Assembly: GCA_037952775.1 (NCBI GenBank)
Contig: JBANAY010000003.1
Coordinates: 12,400,001-12,464,000 of the forward strand
Direction: 5' to 3'
DNA length: 64,000 bases
Source: Clonostachys chloroleuca
Taxonomy: Eukaryota; Ascomycota; Sordariomycetes; Hypocreales; Bionectriaceae
Shown here: positions 23,332 through 35,373 of the stretch, piece after piece
Numbering within the stretch: the stretch's first letter is position 1
Layout: the number at the start of each line of letters is the position of its first letter
Program-made: the position numbers and the translations under genes
Notes under the pieces: generated by a model
What the model was told of the DNA's origin: nothing
Databases searched by the model: none
The model's input: the letters and a program-made list of their open reading frames with translations, nothing else

Positions 23332-24331
23332 ATCACCGAGCTCTGGTATTGATGGCCTGTGCCCAGGGTAATAACCGTATTCCTTTAATCCCGCCTCGTC
23401 CGTGCTGCTTTCTGCACACGCACCCTTGGCCTGATTATACGGAGAGCCTACCGGGGAGCAGGGAGATGGCCATGCATCTAGTTGTGGCTTTGATGTATAC
23501 TATAGCACCTGTCAGCAGAAACTCTGCCTGGATTTCAACGTACCTCCAGCCCAAGCCTCTGCTGACTGCCAGTCTGTGTTCTCCTTCCAGGTTGTGATCA
23601 GCAAACGGCCAATAGGTAATACAACCAACGGCCAGACCCGAGCATCTCCTCCCCCTGCTCCCCACCGGCCCCCTCACCCAGCTGGTTGGGTCCCAGCCTG
23701 CCTATCCCTCCATCCATGCACCACTCACCTGCCTAGTACTACACTACTGCTGGCACTGCATTTACTCCTCAAACAGGTAGCCTTACACACGCTACCCATT
23801 AGGGTACATGTCTCGAGTCCTCCTCTCCCATCCACGCGGGTCGTGGGTAGACCGGGGCCTCAGCTTAGACCTGCTATATATCTAACTTAAAACGTAGTCT
23901 AATCAAATGGACCCGAACCTCCGGGACTCCTTCTCACTTCTCAATCATCTCCTGCCCGCTCCCTTTGCCATTTCATTCAGTACTATTTAAATCTGTTTGC
24001 CGGACATTCTCGAAAAGCATTCCCACATACACATTAGTTTCTTCTTCTCCATCACAGAGTGACAGAGTGGAATGAAAATTCGTTCCTGAATTTTGCTTAG
24101 CCCTCTTTTTGTTAGTTCTGGCGAGGTTTTCATTCTTCATTATCTTCTTTGTTTTCCGAGTTACTGTTGTCTTGTCTTGTCTGGCTCTACTTGACAATTT
24201 TTTTTTTCGTGACCTTGTTCTTCATCTACCTTCCTTAGACACGGGGAAATAGTTTGCGAGTTTCAGATCCCGCCGTCGCGTACTGGCATGCCGAACCTTG
24301 GGCGTAGGAGTGCCTGCTTGTCCTTCGAGCC

Positions 24332-25507
24332 ATGAACCTCGAGGACGACCCAACATCAGACTATGATGAGTCCATCGCCGATTCAGAGTTTACCTCGGTG
24401 TCCGAGTCTCGCTTGGAACACACATACGAGAATGGGAGGTGAGTCCCCGATTTACCGTTGGCATGCTAGCTGCACCCTTCCCTTATACACGGGCTTACCG
24501 GAGTGAGAACTCAACCAGGAGATACCAGGGCTTAGTGAAGGATCGATACGGCCTCCCAAACGACGACACTGAGCAGCTGCGAGAAGGGCTCAAGCACAAA
24601 CTCTACATGGACTACATCTTCGAGGGAAAGATCTGCTCCGCCCCCATCGGGGACCACCCTCAGAAGATTGTGGACCTGGGGACTGGGTTTGGATTCTGGG
24701 CGTCAGACGGTTCGTCTTGCCCATTTTTAACTACCCCCCTTCCTTCCCGCATTCCTGCTTACTATATCGCACAGCTGCTGAAAAGTACCCCGGCGCACGC
24801 ATCATCGGGACCGACATCTCCCCCATCCAGCCCCTGTGGGCTGCACCGAATGTCGAGTTCCACGTGGAAGACCTCGAGGATGAGGTCCGGCCGTGGACGA
24901 GCATATACGGCGGCGCGGACCTGTTTTTCATCCGGGCCACGGTCCAGACTCTCCGCCACCCGCGCCGCCTGATCGAGAGATGCTTCGAGTAAGAGAACCT
25001 ATCATTTCCTATCATGCTCGATCCGGTAAATCTTGCTGACAATACTCCCCCTCTAGGAACCTGAAGCCCGGTGGTTGGATCGAATGCCACGACGTGGTCA
25101 CCAGGATCTACGCCGAGAACGACGCCTTCGACACGACAAACCACCCGATGACCAGGCTCTACTCCCTCGTGGCCGGGCCCTTCTCGGAGGTCTTCGGCTG
25201 GAACCTCTTCTTCCCCGACGAGATGCCCACCGTCCTGCGGGAGACGGGCTTCGTCAACGTCCAGGTCCGGCACAAGCGCCTGCCCATCGGACGCTGGCAC
25301 CACGACGCCCGCCTACGGGAGATTGGCTCCTTTGCGCAGTCAATAGTCGAGGACTGGGGTAGCGCCATGATGGCGAAACACGAGGTCATGGGACTTTCGA
25401 GCGACGAGGCGAACCAGCTTCTGCAGGATCTCTTTGACAGCTTCAATGACCTGTCATTGCATGGCATGTTTGATTGGATTGAGTTTCTGGGACAAAAACC
25501 CCAATGA
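24332..25507 (+). CDS. LaeA-like SAM-dependent methyltransferase
   Basis: A class I SAM methyltransferase of the large fungal group related to LaeA (PF13489 type). Exons are 24332-24438, 24519-24709, 24775-24988 and 25057-25507, giving 320 residues. All three introns (80, 65 and 68 bp) have AG acceptors and keep frame; donors are GTGAGT, GTTCGT and GTAAGA. The N-terminus is acidic (MNLEDDPTSDYDESIADSEF). Motif I is IVDLGTGFGFWASD at about 86-98, followed by ARIIGTDISPIQPLW and VEFHVEDLEDE, the usual LaeA-type order. Motif NLKPGGWIECHDVV follows intron 3. The substrate is unknown: LaeA itself is a regulator of secondary metabolism, but this broad group is multi-copy and this is not necessarily the true orthologue. 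The gene converges with a Zn2Cys6 regulator 240 bp away. Confidence 0.9.
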
Positions 25508-25747
25508 TAAAGCTCCTTAATCAAAGGAAAAGATTCCAAGTTTCCCTCTCCGAATCCAGATAAGGCACCTTCAGTAGGTAGTGAAGATCACGCGAGCAAA
25601 TAAATTTAGCCACGCATGAGAGAAATATATCGGATGTATCCGGCCAGAGTATTGCCTCTATTCAATAGAAAATCGCCCTATTAAATTTATCATACATATC
25701 TAGATCATATAGCTTTGGTATACAGATTAAATCGTCGCAATGGTTCA

Positions 25748-28339
25748 TCACATCCTAGGTGGCTGATTTCCAAACATTGGACCCCCAGGACCAGGGCCAG
25801 GACCCATCCCCATTCCGCCCATCGGCATGCCAAAGGAGCCAAAGGCGCCTGCATTTTGGTATGGTGTTGGGGCTGGATATCCTTGAACGACGTATGAGGA
25901 CCAATCCATACCCTGGGGTTGGCCTCTGGGACCTGCCATGTGTCCTGGGGGCATTGGCCCAGGACCACTCGGCTGTAAATCTGCTGCTGGGGACATGCCG
26001 GTGCTCGAGCTGTGATTTCCCGGCGTATGAATTGACGCATCGCCGCTGTGAGAAGGGGTGCTCATCCCGGCCGAGTGATCCATGCTGTGCATATCTGCTT
26101 TCTCCATACGGCGCTGCTCTGACCGCTCTCTGAGAACATGGATGAAGCGCGGCACAGTTATATTCTTTCCCAGAGCTCGCTGGGCGGACTCGTGGGCATC
26201 CCATGCCTTGATGAATGTGTTTTTGAAGGTCAGGTGCATGGGGTTGTGGAAATTATTCAGTAAACCACGAAGCTCGTAGTTGGCAGCAATAGCATCCCAT
26301 GCTCGCTCTACACTAGGCCCCGAAACTCGGGCGCGTAGCTCCTGGACAAGGAACATGTATGCTGGGAATGGGAAATGGTGTCTGGAGTACCACCTAAATG
26401 GGGCGAGACTCTCAGAGGATTGAACAACGTTGTCGTACTCAATCATTTGCGTCGCTTGAGAGAATAAATCTTCGCGCTCCACCTCTTTCAGCGGAATCTT
26501 ATCGGAGCTGTTCATGCGTACAAGGAAATTGATGATACGCATCTTACACAGGGACTGTCTGGTCATCGTCAGAGTGAAGAAATGAAGGGGAATTTTTGAA
26601 TCGCAATGGGCAAGATATGTTCCTTCCATATGCGCGCAGAATCCGTCAAGAGTGTACGTGGGCGAGTCGGGGATTGCTAGTCGAAATGTCGGCTGATCAG
26701 GTTTGGAGCTAGAGGCAGAGCTCGTTGAACCCTCCTTCCCACCAGACTGGCTATTGACTTGTTGGCTGTCTCGGTTGCTATTACTTGCAACTGCTATCGA
26801 TAATTCGACTCGGGTGAGGGCAAAGAGCATTTCCGTGGGGCCATTGTGTGACGAAGGCATTTCCTTGCCCTGAATATGGAGATCACTGTCATTGACGTTG
26901 AGTGGAAGCTTGCAATCTCCCCCGCTCGACAGCGCAGTGACAGTTGATCCGGTCATTTCTCCTAGGCGGCGATCGTACCCGACGATAACCCACCAGAGTC
27001 GACGCCGCTGCTCGACCTCGAAAGGAGGAAGGCCATAACCCCCAGGGTCACGGTGGAGGCCCATTCGTTGGGCTAGACGCACAGCCATACCTATTAGACA
27101 AAACAGTTGGCGTGGGTCAATGAACCAGCGAACAGCAAACTGGCAGTACGTTAGGGGTATTCGCGCGCGAAAAAGTCAGGGATTCGAAGCGTACCAGATA
27201 GAGCACAAACGCTTGGAGAGTCAGAGGGTCTTCGGCTTTCAAAAAACTGGCATTCACCAAAGCCTGTTGGGTAGCTGTGAGATATCGCTTAAGTAAAGGT
27301 TGTTTTTCTTCGTTGAACATTCTTTGAACGTCCTTGTCTTCGAGAGAAGTGATGGCCATGAGGTAAATGCCGAACATCAAGGCCTCCACGTTTTTCGGTG
27401 CCTTTTCCAACTGAGTAGTCGCCCCGAGCACCTGGGCCTGGACCGTGGGGACATGTGAGATTTTGAGGAGGGAATTGATGTTGTCGATGTAGATTTGCCA
27501 TAATTGAAAGATCTGAATAGGGTTCGGGTGGGACTGGGTGACGGGAATGAAGGAACCCCCAACAATAAACGGAAATCCGTCTTCGTTGCTGAAAAGTCTA
27601 TCGAATGCTCGGTGAATTTGAGAACCAGGCTCACCCTCTTCATCCGAAGAATTCTGTATCAAGTTCTCACTAGCCCTGAACTAAAGAGCTGCAGCGTTAG
27701 CAAGATACAACAGGTTTCAATGGCTAGGGAACCTTGAAGACCAACCTCCCTGTGCAGTGCAAATATTGAGCTGGATGGCCTGCAGAGATAGAGGGTTAGC
27801 GTCACAATCATGGGATGAGAACATCTAGATGTATCAACCTACTTTTCGCTAGTTGAGCCCGACGGCGACATGCTTGTTTCTGGGGTCGCTTTTAGAGTCT
27901 CAAAGTCATTTTCCAGTTCCTCCACTTCATCCATGGGAGCTGAATCGGAGCGGAGCTCTGAGCCGATTGGTTCAAACTTGACACCATTCTCACTGAGGAG
28001 CGACTCGTACTTTTTGAGGCGGTCGATGAGGTCTCGTTCTTGGAGCCTTTTCTTTCGCCGTCTTGGTGGTTGGGGAGGAACCACGCGGCACTCAACGTTG
28101 GCCTTGACACAGTTGGCGCACGGCTTATTCTTGTCACACCTGACCTTGCGTTGCTGGCAAAGGACACAACTAGTCCCCCGGGTTAGTTTAACTGCCGAGG
28201 GATCATATACCGGTTGGCCTGGGTGAGGTTGACCTTGATGTTGGTGGGGTTGACCTTGGTGGGGTTGTTCCTGGTGATAACGTTGATCATAATGCTGGGG
28301 GTTTCCAGCTAACCCTTGCGGAGGGCCTGACGCAGACAT
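25748..28339 (-). CDS. Zn2Cys6 fungal-specific transcription factor
   Basis: A nuclear DNA-binding regulator. Exons are 28339-27843, 27779-27746 (only 34 bp), 27680-27195 and 27139-25748, giving 802 residues. After a Gln/His/Pro-rich leader the binuclear cluster has C58, C61, C68, C74, C77 and C84 (spacing C-2-C-6-C-5-C-2-C-6-C). It is followed by a basic RRRKKR linker and a short coiled coil (IDRLKKYESLLSENG). The middle-homology domain (PF04082 type) runs from about residue 200 to 480. Removing the 55-bp third intron gives LQAFVLYLFAVRWFIDPRQL, then GMAVRLAQRMGLHRD and RRRLWWVIVGYDRRLGE, all typical. The C-terminus is Pro/Gly/Met-rich (GPGPGPGGPMFG), a possible activation region. The target pathway is not evident; the neighbouring methyltransferase is a candidate only by proximity. 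Confidence 0.92.
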
Positions 28340-31300
28340 GGCGACGATCGCAAAGATTGAAGCAGAAATAAGTAAAAACACAGATTCAAATGACTTCAAC
28401 GGGTCAGAGTAGCAAAATTGCTGCGAGTAACACCGGGGAAGGCACCGAGACGTGACGCTGCTAGGGCCCCTTTTCGTTGGCGCTGGCGTGATGGCCGGGT
28501 GCTAGGCTGGCCCGGCATGCAGAATGGAGAGCAGGCAGGTGGGTATAGTTTAAACACCAGACCAAGAGCCAAGTCTAAAAGACGCTGCAATGCAATAACA
28601 AGTTGCCCAAGCCCGGCAGAATATTAGGTATAGGCCTGGGTTCGATGACAGTTGAATGGATGCCCCAGGAAAGGCTACTTTGGGTCTAGAAATTCGATAT
28701 CAGTCGCTGGTGGCTGCGGCCTAATTGACCGGCTAGAATTGGAGGAGAAACCCCCTCACCTTTCAAACAACAGCGTGGACGCGCTAGGCGCCTGCATCAA
28801 ATCTCCTCGCCCTCCTCGCGTAAAGTCTGAAATCAGTTTAACATGTATCTTGGCAGATCTGTGAATCCAGTCAGGGCGTAAAATGCGATACGGCGCGTGA
28901 TCAAGACCAGGCGAGTAGTTGCAAAGGCCCGTCGCGTTCGCTGCGCCTGTGATTGAGGAAGAAGAAAGAGGGGCCGTTTGGGCGATCGGAATGGAGGGAA
29001 GCCGTCTCGAATATAGTTAAATGTGTCGCACGCTGGTAACGAACAATACGGTCCCAATGCAGTTTAGAATCGGCAATTACATCGGGAGACGTTGCTGTCT
29101 TTAATAATGATGTCAGTTGCACCTACTGAAAGACGCAAGTCAAACCAGCGTCGTACCTGCCAGAGTTTCATCCTTCCGGCTTAGGTCTCCACCACCTCCA
29201 TGTCGACACGAGTCAACAGGCGAGTGAGATGGATCTGCCAATTAATGAGATAAATGGACCTGCTTAATTATAGCACCTCGGCAGGCGCCATCCTGCAGGA
29301 TCTCCAAACAACTTAATAGTGATTGGTGAGCGCCATCGCAGCCCAGCTAGCTATGAGCAATGCGAGGTTAGCAAGTGGGCTAGGGAATAGGCCTAGCTAT
29401 CTCCACCGAACCTAAGTCCGATACATCTGTATCTGCCTGGGCAGCATCACGGCCAGATCGTTTCACCCTGCCGGCTATCGTTGGAGTCCTCGGTGGCAGT
29501 CGGTGCCCGCCATTGAGACTCAACTCCCATGGGGAAGACATACCGTCTTTGCGGTCCGGCATATGCAGAAGCAGCTGAGTGGCACCAATGCATAAGACTG
29601 AAAAACCCGGCCTGATATGCTGATGCATCGATCTCGGCACCCAATAATCGGCCATCCTTCTCTGCCACGCTCTCTGTCGATCCTACAATGCTTCTCACTG
29701 GAGGCCGTGATACGTATAATCAAAGAGCCTAGATATCAATCAACGCAACCCAATCCGGCCCCCACAGCTCATTCTTGAGCTCATACCTGCAACCCGCGAG
29801 TGGATCGGAGACAGGGCGTTCCAGCGCCTCGCTCATACCGCCTGACCAACTTAGCACGTTGTAACGAACCAACCTAGCCCGCTAGCCTTCCATGTGGTTG
29901 CAATTCATAAAGCTGACAAAGATATGTCGGGGAATAATTGGCGGAATAGTGCTCCAGGCGGAGACTAGACAATCCCGTAGAGAAGCCGCCGTGAACGCAT
30001 CAGCCAAATTGTGGGTGTCTTCAGTTGAGCTGCAACAAGCCACACTGTCGACTGATGCCACAGAACTCTGTACACATTTCAATTGTAGGTGTTTAATCTC
30101 TATGACATGCTTCTTCGGCAAGACAGCGAATATATAATCAACCTAAATATTTAATCCAATTGAATCCATAACTTCTTGCCATTGCTTGGGGTAAAAAGCA
30201 TCCAGGTACTTGACCAAGAGACGAGCAGCTAAACCTTAAAACATAGCTGGATATTCTGAATTTCGGGGGGTTTCTTGGCACGTTTCATTTTGCAAGACAC
30301 ATACCGGTGACAGGTCTTTTTTTAGCCCAACTAAGTACTTATGTTAAAATATATTAGATATCTGACCTAGGTATTGACAAACATCTCTTTCCTGAAGGCA
30401 TATTGTAACGATGACATTCGCATATGGTCAGCAAGGACGGCGGCTATCTGAAATTTAGAATAGCTTGGGGTCCGCATACGACTCTCGTGGTAGATTGGGT
30501 CTCGATGATGTACGATTGAGGCGCCGATTGGACTGCTAATCTGTCGATCTTACCACATCTAGCCCCGTGAAACTAAAAATATTCACGTGGTAGTTGTGCC
30601 GTGACTGAAACCCAGTCTTTGCCGGAGGCCCAGCAGATTTTTTATTGCATACGACATTGCTCTTGTGCCGAAAAATTTGTCGATCTACGTACCTACCTTG
30701 GTTGTCCAGGTAAGTGCCCAGGTAGCCTCAAGAGATGAGAACCTGGACATGGGACATGTTGAAATTAGAGGGCTCTCTGAATTAGCATACGGTAGTTGGG
30801 GCAACACAAGAGTAACTGAAACTGCCCAGGCGGGCAGCGAGAACACCGAAATTATTCCCTCAGCCTACAGCATTAAGTATAAAATCCGAAGATAAGATCA
30901 GTTCAGAGTGCGGACCGCAGCAGAAGAGTGCTTTGATGCCTGCGTCCGGTAGCTGTGGAAGTGGAACTAAGTTGAGTGGTAGACGAAAACTTCCAAGAGA
31001 ATTCGAGAAGCATGGGGGGGACTTCAGATGACAGAACGGATCTGGGATCCGGAGGATGGCTAGTAGAGTGGTATTGCAAAAAAGACACCTCCGCTCGGTA
31101 TAGGTATCTATTAGTTAGTAAGAATAGAAGATTCGGATACCCCGTATCCTGGGTCGCTAGGAGCCAAAAGGCCTTTGAGAGGAGCGAGCGAGGCTGTAGG
31201 GCTGGCGCTGCTGAAGGATTCATGCATGTACTGACATAGGTAGTGGTAAGTAATCAAGTCTCAGTGCTTCTCGAATGGTCGATGCGTGGGATCGAAACTG

Positions 31301-32482
31301 CTCCGGTTGTCATTACAAATCCACACTGGATGCAGTTTCCCGCCCGGTAGAGCAATAAAAAAGGGTCACATGTTTGTTTGGCTTGTTCGGGCACCGAATC
31401 TCGAGAATGGATAGGATGTGAGCACGCAACTGAGTACCTCGGAACTACTGGAACGCGGGCGGCTTTATTGCGACGCGGCCAGTAACTGAAAAGTAGACCG
31501 TTGCGGCAGCTCCAGCGCGCGACCCCCATCCTGCCTCCTAACGAAGCGACCTGGAACAAGCCGACGGACCAGACATACAAGGAAGGGGCTGTCTGGACCC
31601 CTCCCAACTGCCTGTTTTGAGAAGGACCCTCCGTCGCACCCACCAGTCCCTCCAGGCCCCTCTATAGGCGTTTCGTCGGAGTGCGTGTTGTTGGCTGCTT
31701 GTTGGTTCTTTTGTGACATTGATGATACGTCCTCTCTCCTCCCCGAGTTCACTCTTCACCTTGTACCATCTGGAACCCCATTCATCCGTCGTCCATCGTC
31801 GCCTTGCCCGCAACCTCTCAATAATTGCCACCTGGAGCAGCAATTCACCGGCTTTCCTTTCCCTTTCTGAAGAGGAATAAAACCTAGCACCCTGATAGCC
31901 CATCTATTTTTGCCCCTCTTCAACCATCAGCGGCGAAACTGGGCAGACCCAAGTACACACCACCCACAAACCGTATTTCCTGGGCTGGCCATTACCGGGG
32001 ACCGCTACCTCCCCTAGTCTCCTCTCACATCCCCTCGTCCTTGCACGCGCGAGCGCCCACCACCGTGTCCCATCTCGAGATACAACAACTCCCTCTGACC
32101 TAATCGCGCACCTACGACTCTCGCGTTGACGACTTGCTTACGACTCTTTAACCGACTCGCGTGTGGGACCGACTTCGCGACGACTCGACGGGAACAACCG
32201 CCACCATCGATTTCTGGATCACCCATCCCCACGACCGGCCGACAACGAAACCACAACCCCTGATAATTTGAGCACCTTTTCCTTGGGAACAGTTGACAGT
32301 CATCTTGGTTTTTCGATCGCCTCTCGTCGACAACGGCAGGCACCAGTAACCCGCAAAGGTAGCGCTCTTTGCTGTGCCATTGCGTACGTTCTTTTGGCCA
32401 GGTCTCTCTCGCCGGTCCTTCCGCCATAGCAGCACCACGTCGTTCGCTACCTTGGAAACAGACGACCAAAATTTTGGCTAGT
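28340..32482. other. 4.1 kb divergent spacer between the Zn2Cys6 gene and NCS1
   Basis: No supported gene; open frames are short and mutually overlapping. A TACCTACC...CCAGGTA cluster lies at 30689-30725. The last 500-700 bp are C/T-rich with TCGAC-type words and probably form the promoter and long 5' leader of NCS1. Confidence 0.6.
30689..30725. promoter_or_regulatory. TACCTACC / CCAGGTA motif cluster
   Basis: GTACCTACCTTGG followed by CCAGGTAAG and CCAGGTAGC. Position-based suggestion of a regulatory or structural element only; no adjacent gene start is recognised. Confidence 0.3.
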
Positions 32483-33389
32483 ATGGGCAAATCGTAAGTA
32501 GCGAGAGCCTTTAGGTTTCGAGATTTCATATTAGGCAACCCTAGTCGTCATGACATCATCTGTCCCGAGGGTACACTGTCATACCTCCGGGTTCGAGTAT
32601 TGCAGCATGGCGATGTTTGGGGATCCTGCGTTATTATCGCTGTCGACCCAAATAGGGGTACGGAACCAGTCCAAAGACTAATGTTAAACTTTTTCTACAG
32701 ACAGTCCAAGCTCTCGCAAGATCAACTTGCTGAGCTCCAAAAGTCGACTCATTTTGATAAGAAGGAACTCCAGCAATGGTATAAAGGTGCGCCGCCTACA
32801 CTTGGACTTGATCGGAATAAAAAAAAGCAGACACGCTGATTCTTCCACCTCGCAGGTTTCCTAAAAGACTGCCCATCGGGAATGCTTAGCAAAGAAGAAT
32901 TTCAAAAGATTTACCGCCAGTTCTTCCCTTTTGGTGACCCAAGCGCATTTGCCGAATATGTCTTCAATGTATTCGACAGCGATCGCTCTGGGAGCATCGA
33001 CTTCAAGGAATTTATTTGCGCGCTGAGTGTAACCAGTCGTGGCAAGACAGAGGATAAGCTCGACTGGGCGTTCCAGCTGTACGACATTGACGGTGATGGC
33101 AAAATCAGTTACGACGAAATGCTTCAGATTGTCGAGGCTATCTACAAAATGGTATAAACCCAGAGATCAGAGGGTCTTCTGCTAGAAGTTTTGCTAACGA
33201 ATGGCGCAGGTCGGTTCCATGGTGAAATTGCCAGAGGATGAGGACACCCCAGAAAAGCGAGTCAAGAAGATTTTTGCCATGATGGACAAGGATGAAAATG
33301 GCAGCCTGGACGCTGAGGAATTCAAGGAGGGAAGTAAGCGCGACGAAACCATCGTTTGTGCTTTGTCCTTGTACGATGGCTTGGTGTAA
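32483..33389 (+). CDS. NCS1: Neuronal calcium sensor 1 / frequenin homologue
   Basis: A small EF-hand protein that in yeast (Frq1) activates the PI4-kinase Pik1 and in filamentous fungi affects Ca2+ tolerance and growth. Exons are 32483-32493 (11 bp), 32701-32786, 32856-33151 and 33210-33389, giving exactly the family length of 190 residues. The N-terminus MGKSQSK is a myristoylation signal and is split by a 207-bp first intron. EF-hands 2-4 have intact loops ([36 protein letters not shown]). EF-hand 1 is degenerate around [12 protein letters not shown], as usual. The hallmark [17 protein letters not shown] spans intron 2 and [12 protein letters not shown] follows. The protein ends in the conserved SLYDGLV. 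Membrane recruitment by the myristoyl switch is inferred from the family. Confidence 0.97.
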
Positions 33390-33997
33390 GCAATTCGACG
33401 TTGGAAGCAAAGGGAAGGCTTGATGTCGTCTTATGATCTGGGACATGGCAGGGGTTGAATGAAGATCGTAGTAAAGACTACGGCTGTGTCACCACACGTT
33501 CTTATCATTGTTGCGGTTGAATTGGGCTCTTCTTCTTTATGGGATTCGGTACTCGGAAGTGAGAATATGAGGCGTGCGTGCATTTTTCGATAACTTTGGG
33601 CATTGCAAAAGTCAGCCTTGCAAGAGGTATTAATTGACCAGATATTCTTTCAAAACCAGCTCACTCCTCATGGTGAAGTGAGCCTCCTCGCCGTAGCACA
33701 CGTAGTCGCTGGTTACCAAATTTCAGGCGGATGGATACACTTATCGATGGATCCGTGTAAGCGTTGCAGTCTCTTAAGTAGTCTGCCGCCTGTCAGTTTG
33801 TCGGTGGACCCTCGGTCACCTCGCTCACACCAACTACTACATCTGTAACAACTCCACTTGGGTTACTCTACTCACAATAACTCGGCGACTATCTGCTTCT
33901 CATCCTACGCCCGATATTATTAACTAATACGGTTGCATTAGCACGATTCAATTCTTATTGCTGTGTATTTCGGGCGCGGTGGGCAGCACAGGGCCTG
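33390..33997. other. Spacer between NCS1 and RKM5
   Basis: A 608-bp same-strand spacer holding the NCS1 3' UTR and the RKM5 promoter. Nothing else is recognised. Confidence 0.6.
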
Positions 33998-35076
33998 ATG
34001 ACCCTCGAGGCTTTAACATCAAAACTTGGGGACGAGATTGAGGATCCAGAAGAAGGTAGGTGTTGGATTGGATTCGAAGCGAATGTAAAGGCCAGCTCAA
34101 TTCTCACATTTTGGGATAGAGACGTTCCTGCTCTTTTCTCAGGAAATACCGTCCCAGAACCTGGGCTTCATAGATCCCACGGCCTCGTCCGTCGAGGTTG
34201 TTGTACACGATAGGGAGTACACCATCCATCAGTCGCCAACCGTCCTCTCCTCCAGCCGGGCTGGCGGGACCACGGGTGCTGGTGAGTTGAAGTCCCCTCC
34301 TCATCCCCGTACAGAGAAAAAAAAACGTTCGGCCAGAGAGATCAACAAATCTCAAGTTGCCTGTTCTGACCCCCCATTGTCTTGATTATGTAGTCCTCTG
34401 GAAGATCAACCCCATCTTCGCATCCTTCATTTCGTCCCCTGCCAACCCGCTCTTCTCCTCGGGGATCCTCTGCCCGGCCTCCTCCGTCCTCGAGCTCGGC
34501 TGCGGGATATCCCCGCTCAACGGGCTCGCCCTCGCGCCTCACGTCTCCCACATCCTCCTAACCGACCAGCCCTACGTACAGCGCCTCGTCTCGAGAAACA
34601 TCTCTGAGAATCATGGCAAACAGGAGCACGCACGGGCACGCCCCGCTGCGCGACGACCGCCCAAGATGAAAGCCCCTGCCTCCTCTTCCTCCTCCTCTTC
34701 TTCATCGGCTCCTGTCGGGTTCGCCACTCTTGATTGGGAGACTGACCAGGTGACAAGCGAGCTCGCCCCGGGGCCATCGGGAGATTTTGACCTTGTCCTC
34801 GCCTGTGATTGCGTTTACAACTACGCCCTGGTTCCTCCGCTGGTGCAGACTTGCGCGGATGCTTGCAAACTCAGGCAAAGCAAAGAGGATTCCCTTGACA
34901 CTAATAAACCCTGTGTCTGCATCGTTGCACAACAGCTTCGCAGTGACGAGGTCTTTGAGACTTGGTTAACTGAATTCCACAAATACTTTCGCGTCTGGAG
35001 GTTTCCTGATAATACTCTTCCCGAGAAACTTCGGACGAGTGCAGGGTTTGTCGTTCATGCTGGAATACTGAGATGA
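33998..35076 (+). CDS. RKM5: Ribosomal lysine N-methyltransferase 5 (RKM5)
   Basis: A seven-beta-strand methyltransferase (PF10294 type); in yeast Rkm5 monomethylates a lysine of ribosomal protein L1. Exons are 33998-34055, 34120-34281 and 34394-35076, giving 300 residues. The first splice is chosen because it yields DPEEETFLLFSQEIPSQNLG, which matches the family, while a nearby CTCAG would break the frame. Exon 2 holds TIHQSPTVLSSSRAGGTTGA, the typical segment before the Rossmann fold. SAM motif I is VLELGCG at about 105-111. The later CDCVYNYALVPPLV is the conserved acidic post motif. A long Ser run with Arg/Pro/Lys (about residues 150-180) is inserted before GFATLDWETD. Location is expected to be cytoplasmic. 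Confidence 0.92.
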
Positions 35077-35373
35077 TTTTGATAAGAATTTTAATTGAAA
35101 CCATCATCTAATTATATAGAACCGACGAGTCCATGAGTTCATCATTAGGCTTGTCTTATCATGCAAGCCCGCTTGATCCATTAGCAACACTACTGCTCAC
35201 ATCATCTTTCCCACAACAGAGACCAAGAAGTGTTGAATCATCGCCGCTTCGGCTTCTTCCCTGTCAAACTCCAAAAGCTCCTTTCAGTGGATAACTATAA
35301 TATTCAGCCTTCACTCTTCGGAGAACAGATTTATAACAACAGTCCGTATAGCAGCCACAGCGACTTTGACTCC

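Larger units (their letters stand above)
21238..24331. other. 3.1 kb spacer between CDC45 and the methyltransferase gene
   Basis: No supported gene. Features seen are a T-rich pyrimidine tract at 22708-22760 and a CCTACC/GGTAGG cluster at 23306-23331. Several short open frames overlap on both strands without coding character. The right end (about 24000-24331) is T-rich and is likely promoter and 5' leader of the methyltransferase gene. Confidence 0.6.

Noticed and set aside
31254..31903. Overlapping open frames on the minus strand upstream of NCS1
   Set aside because: Multiple frames overlap, no family resemblance, and the position fits an NCS1 promoter and leader.
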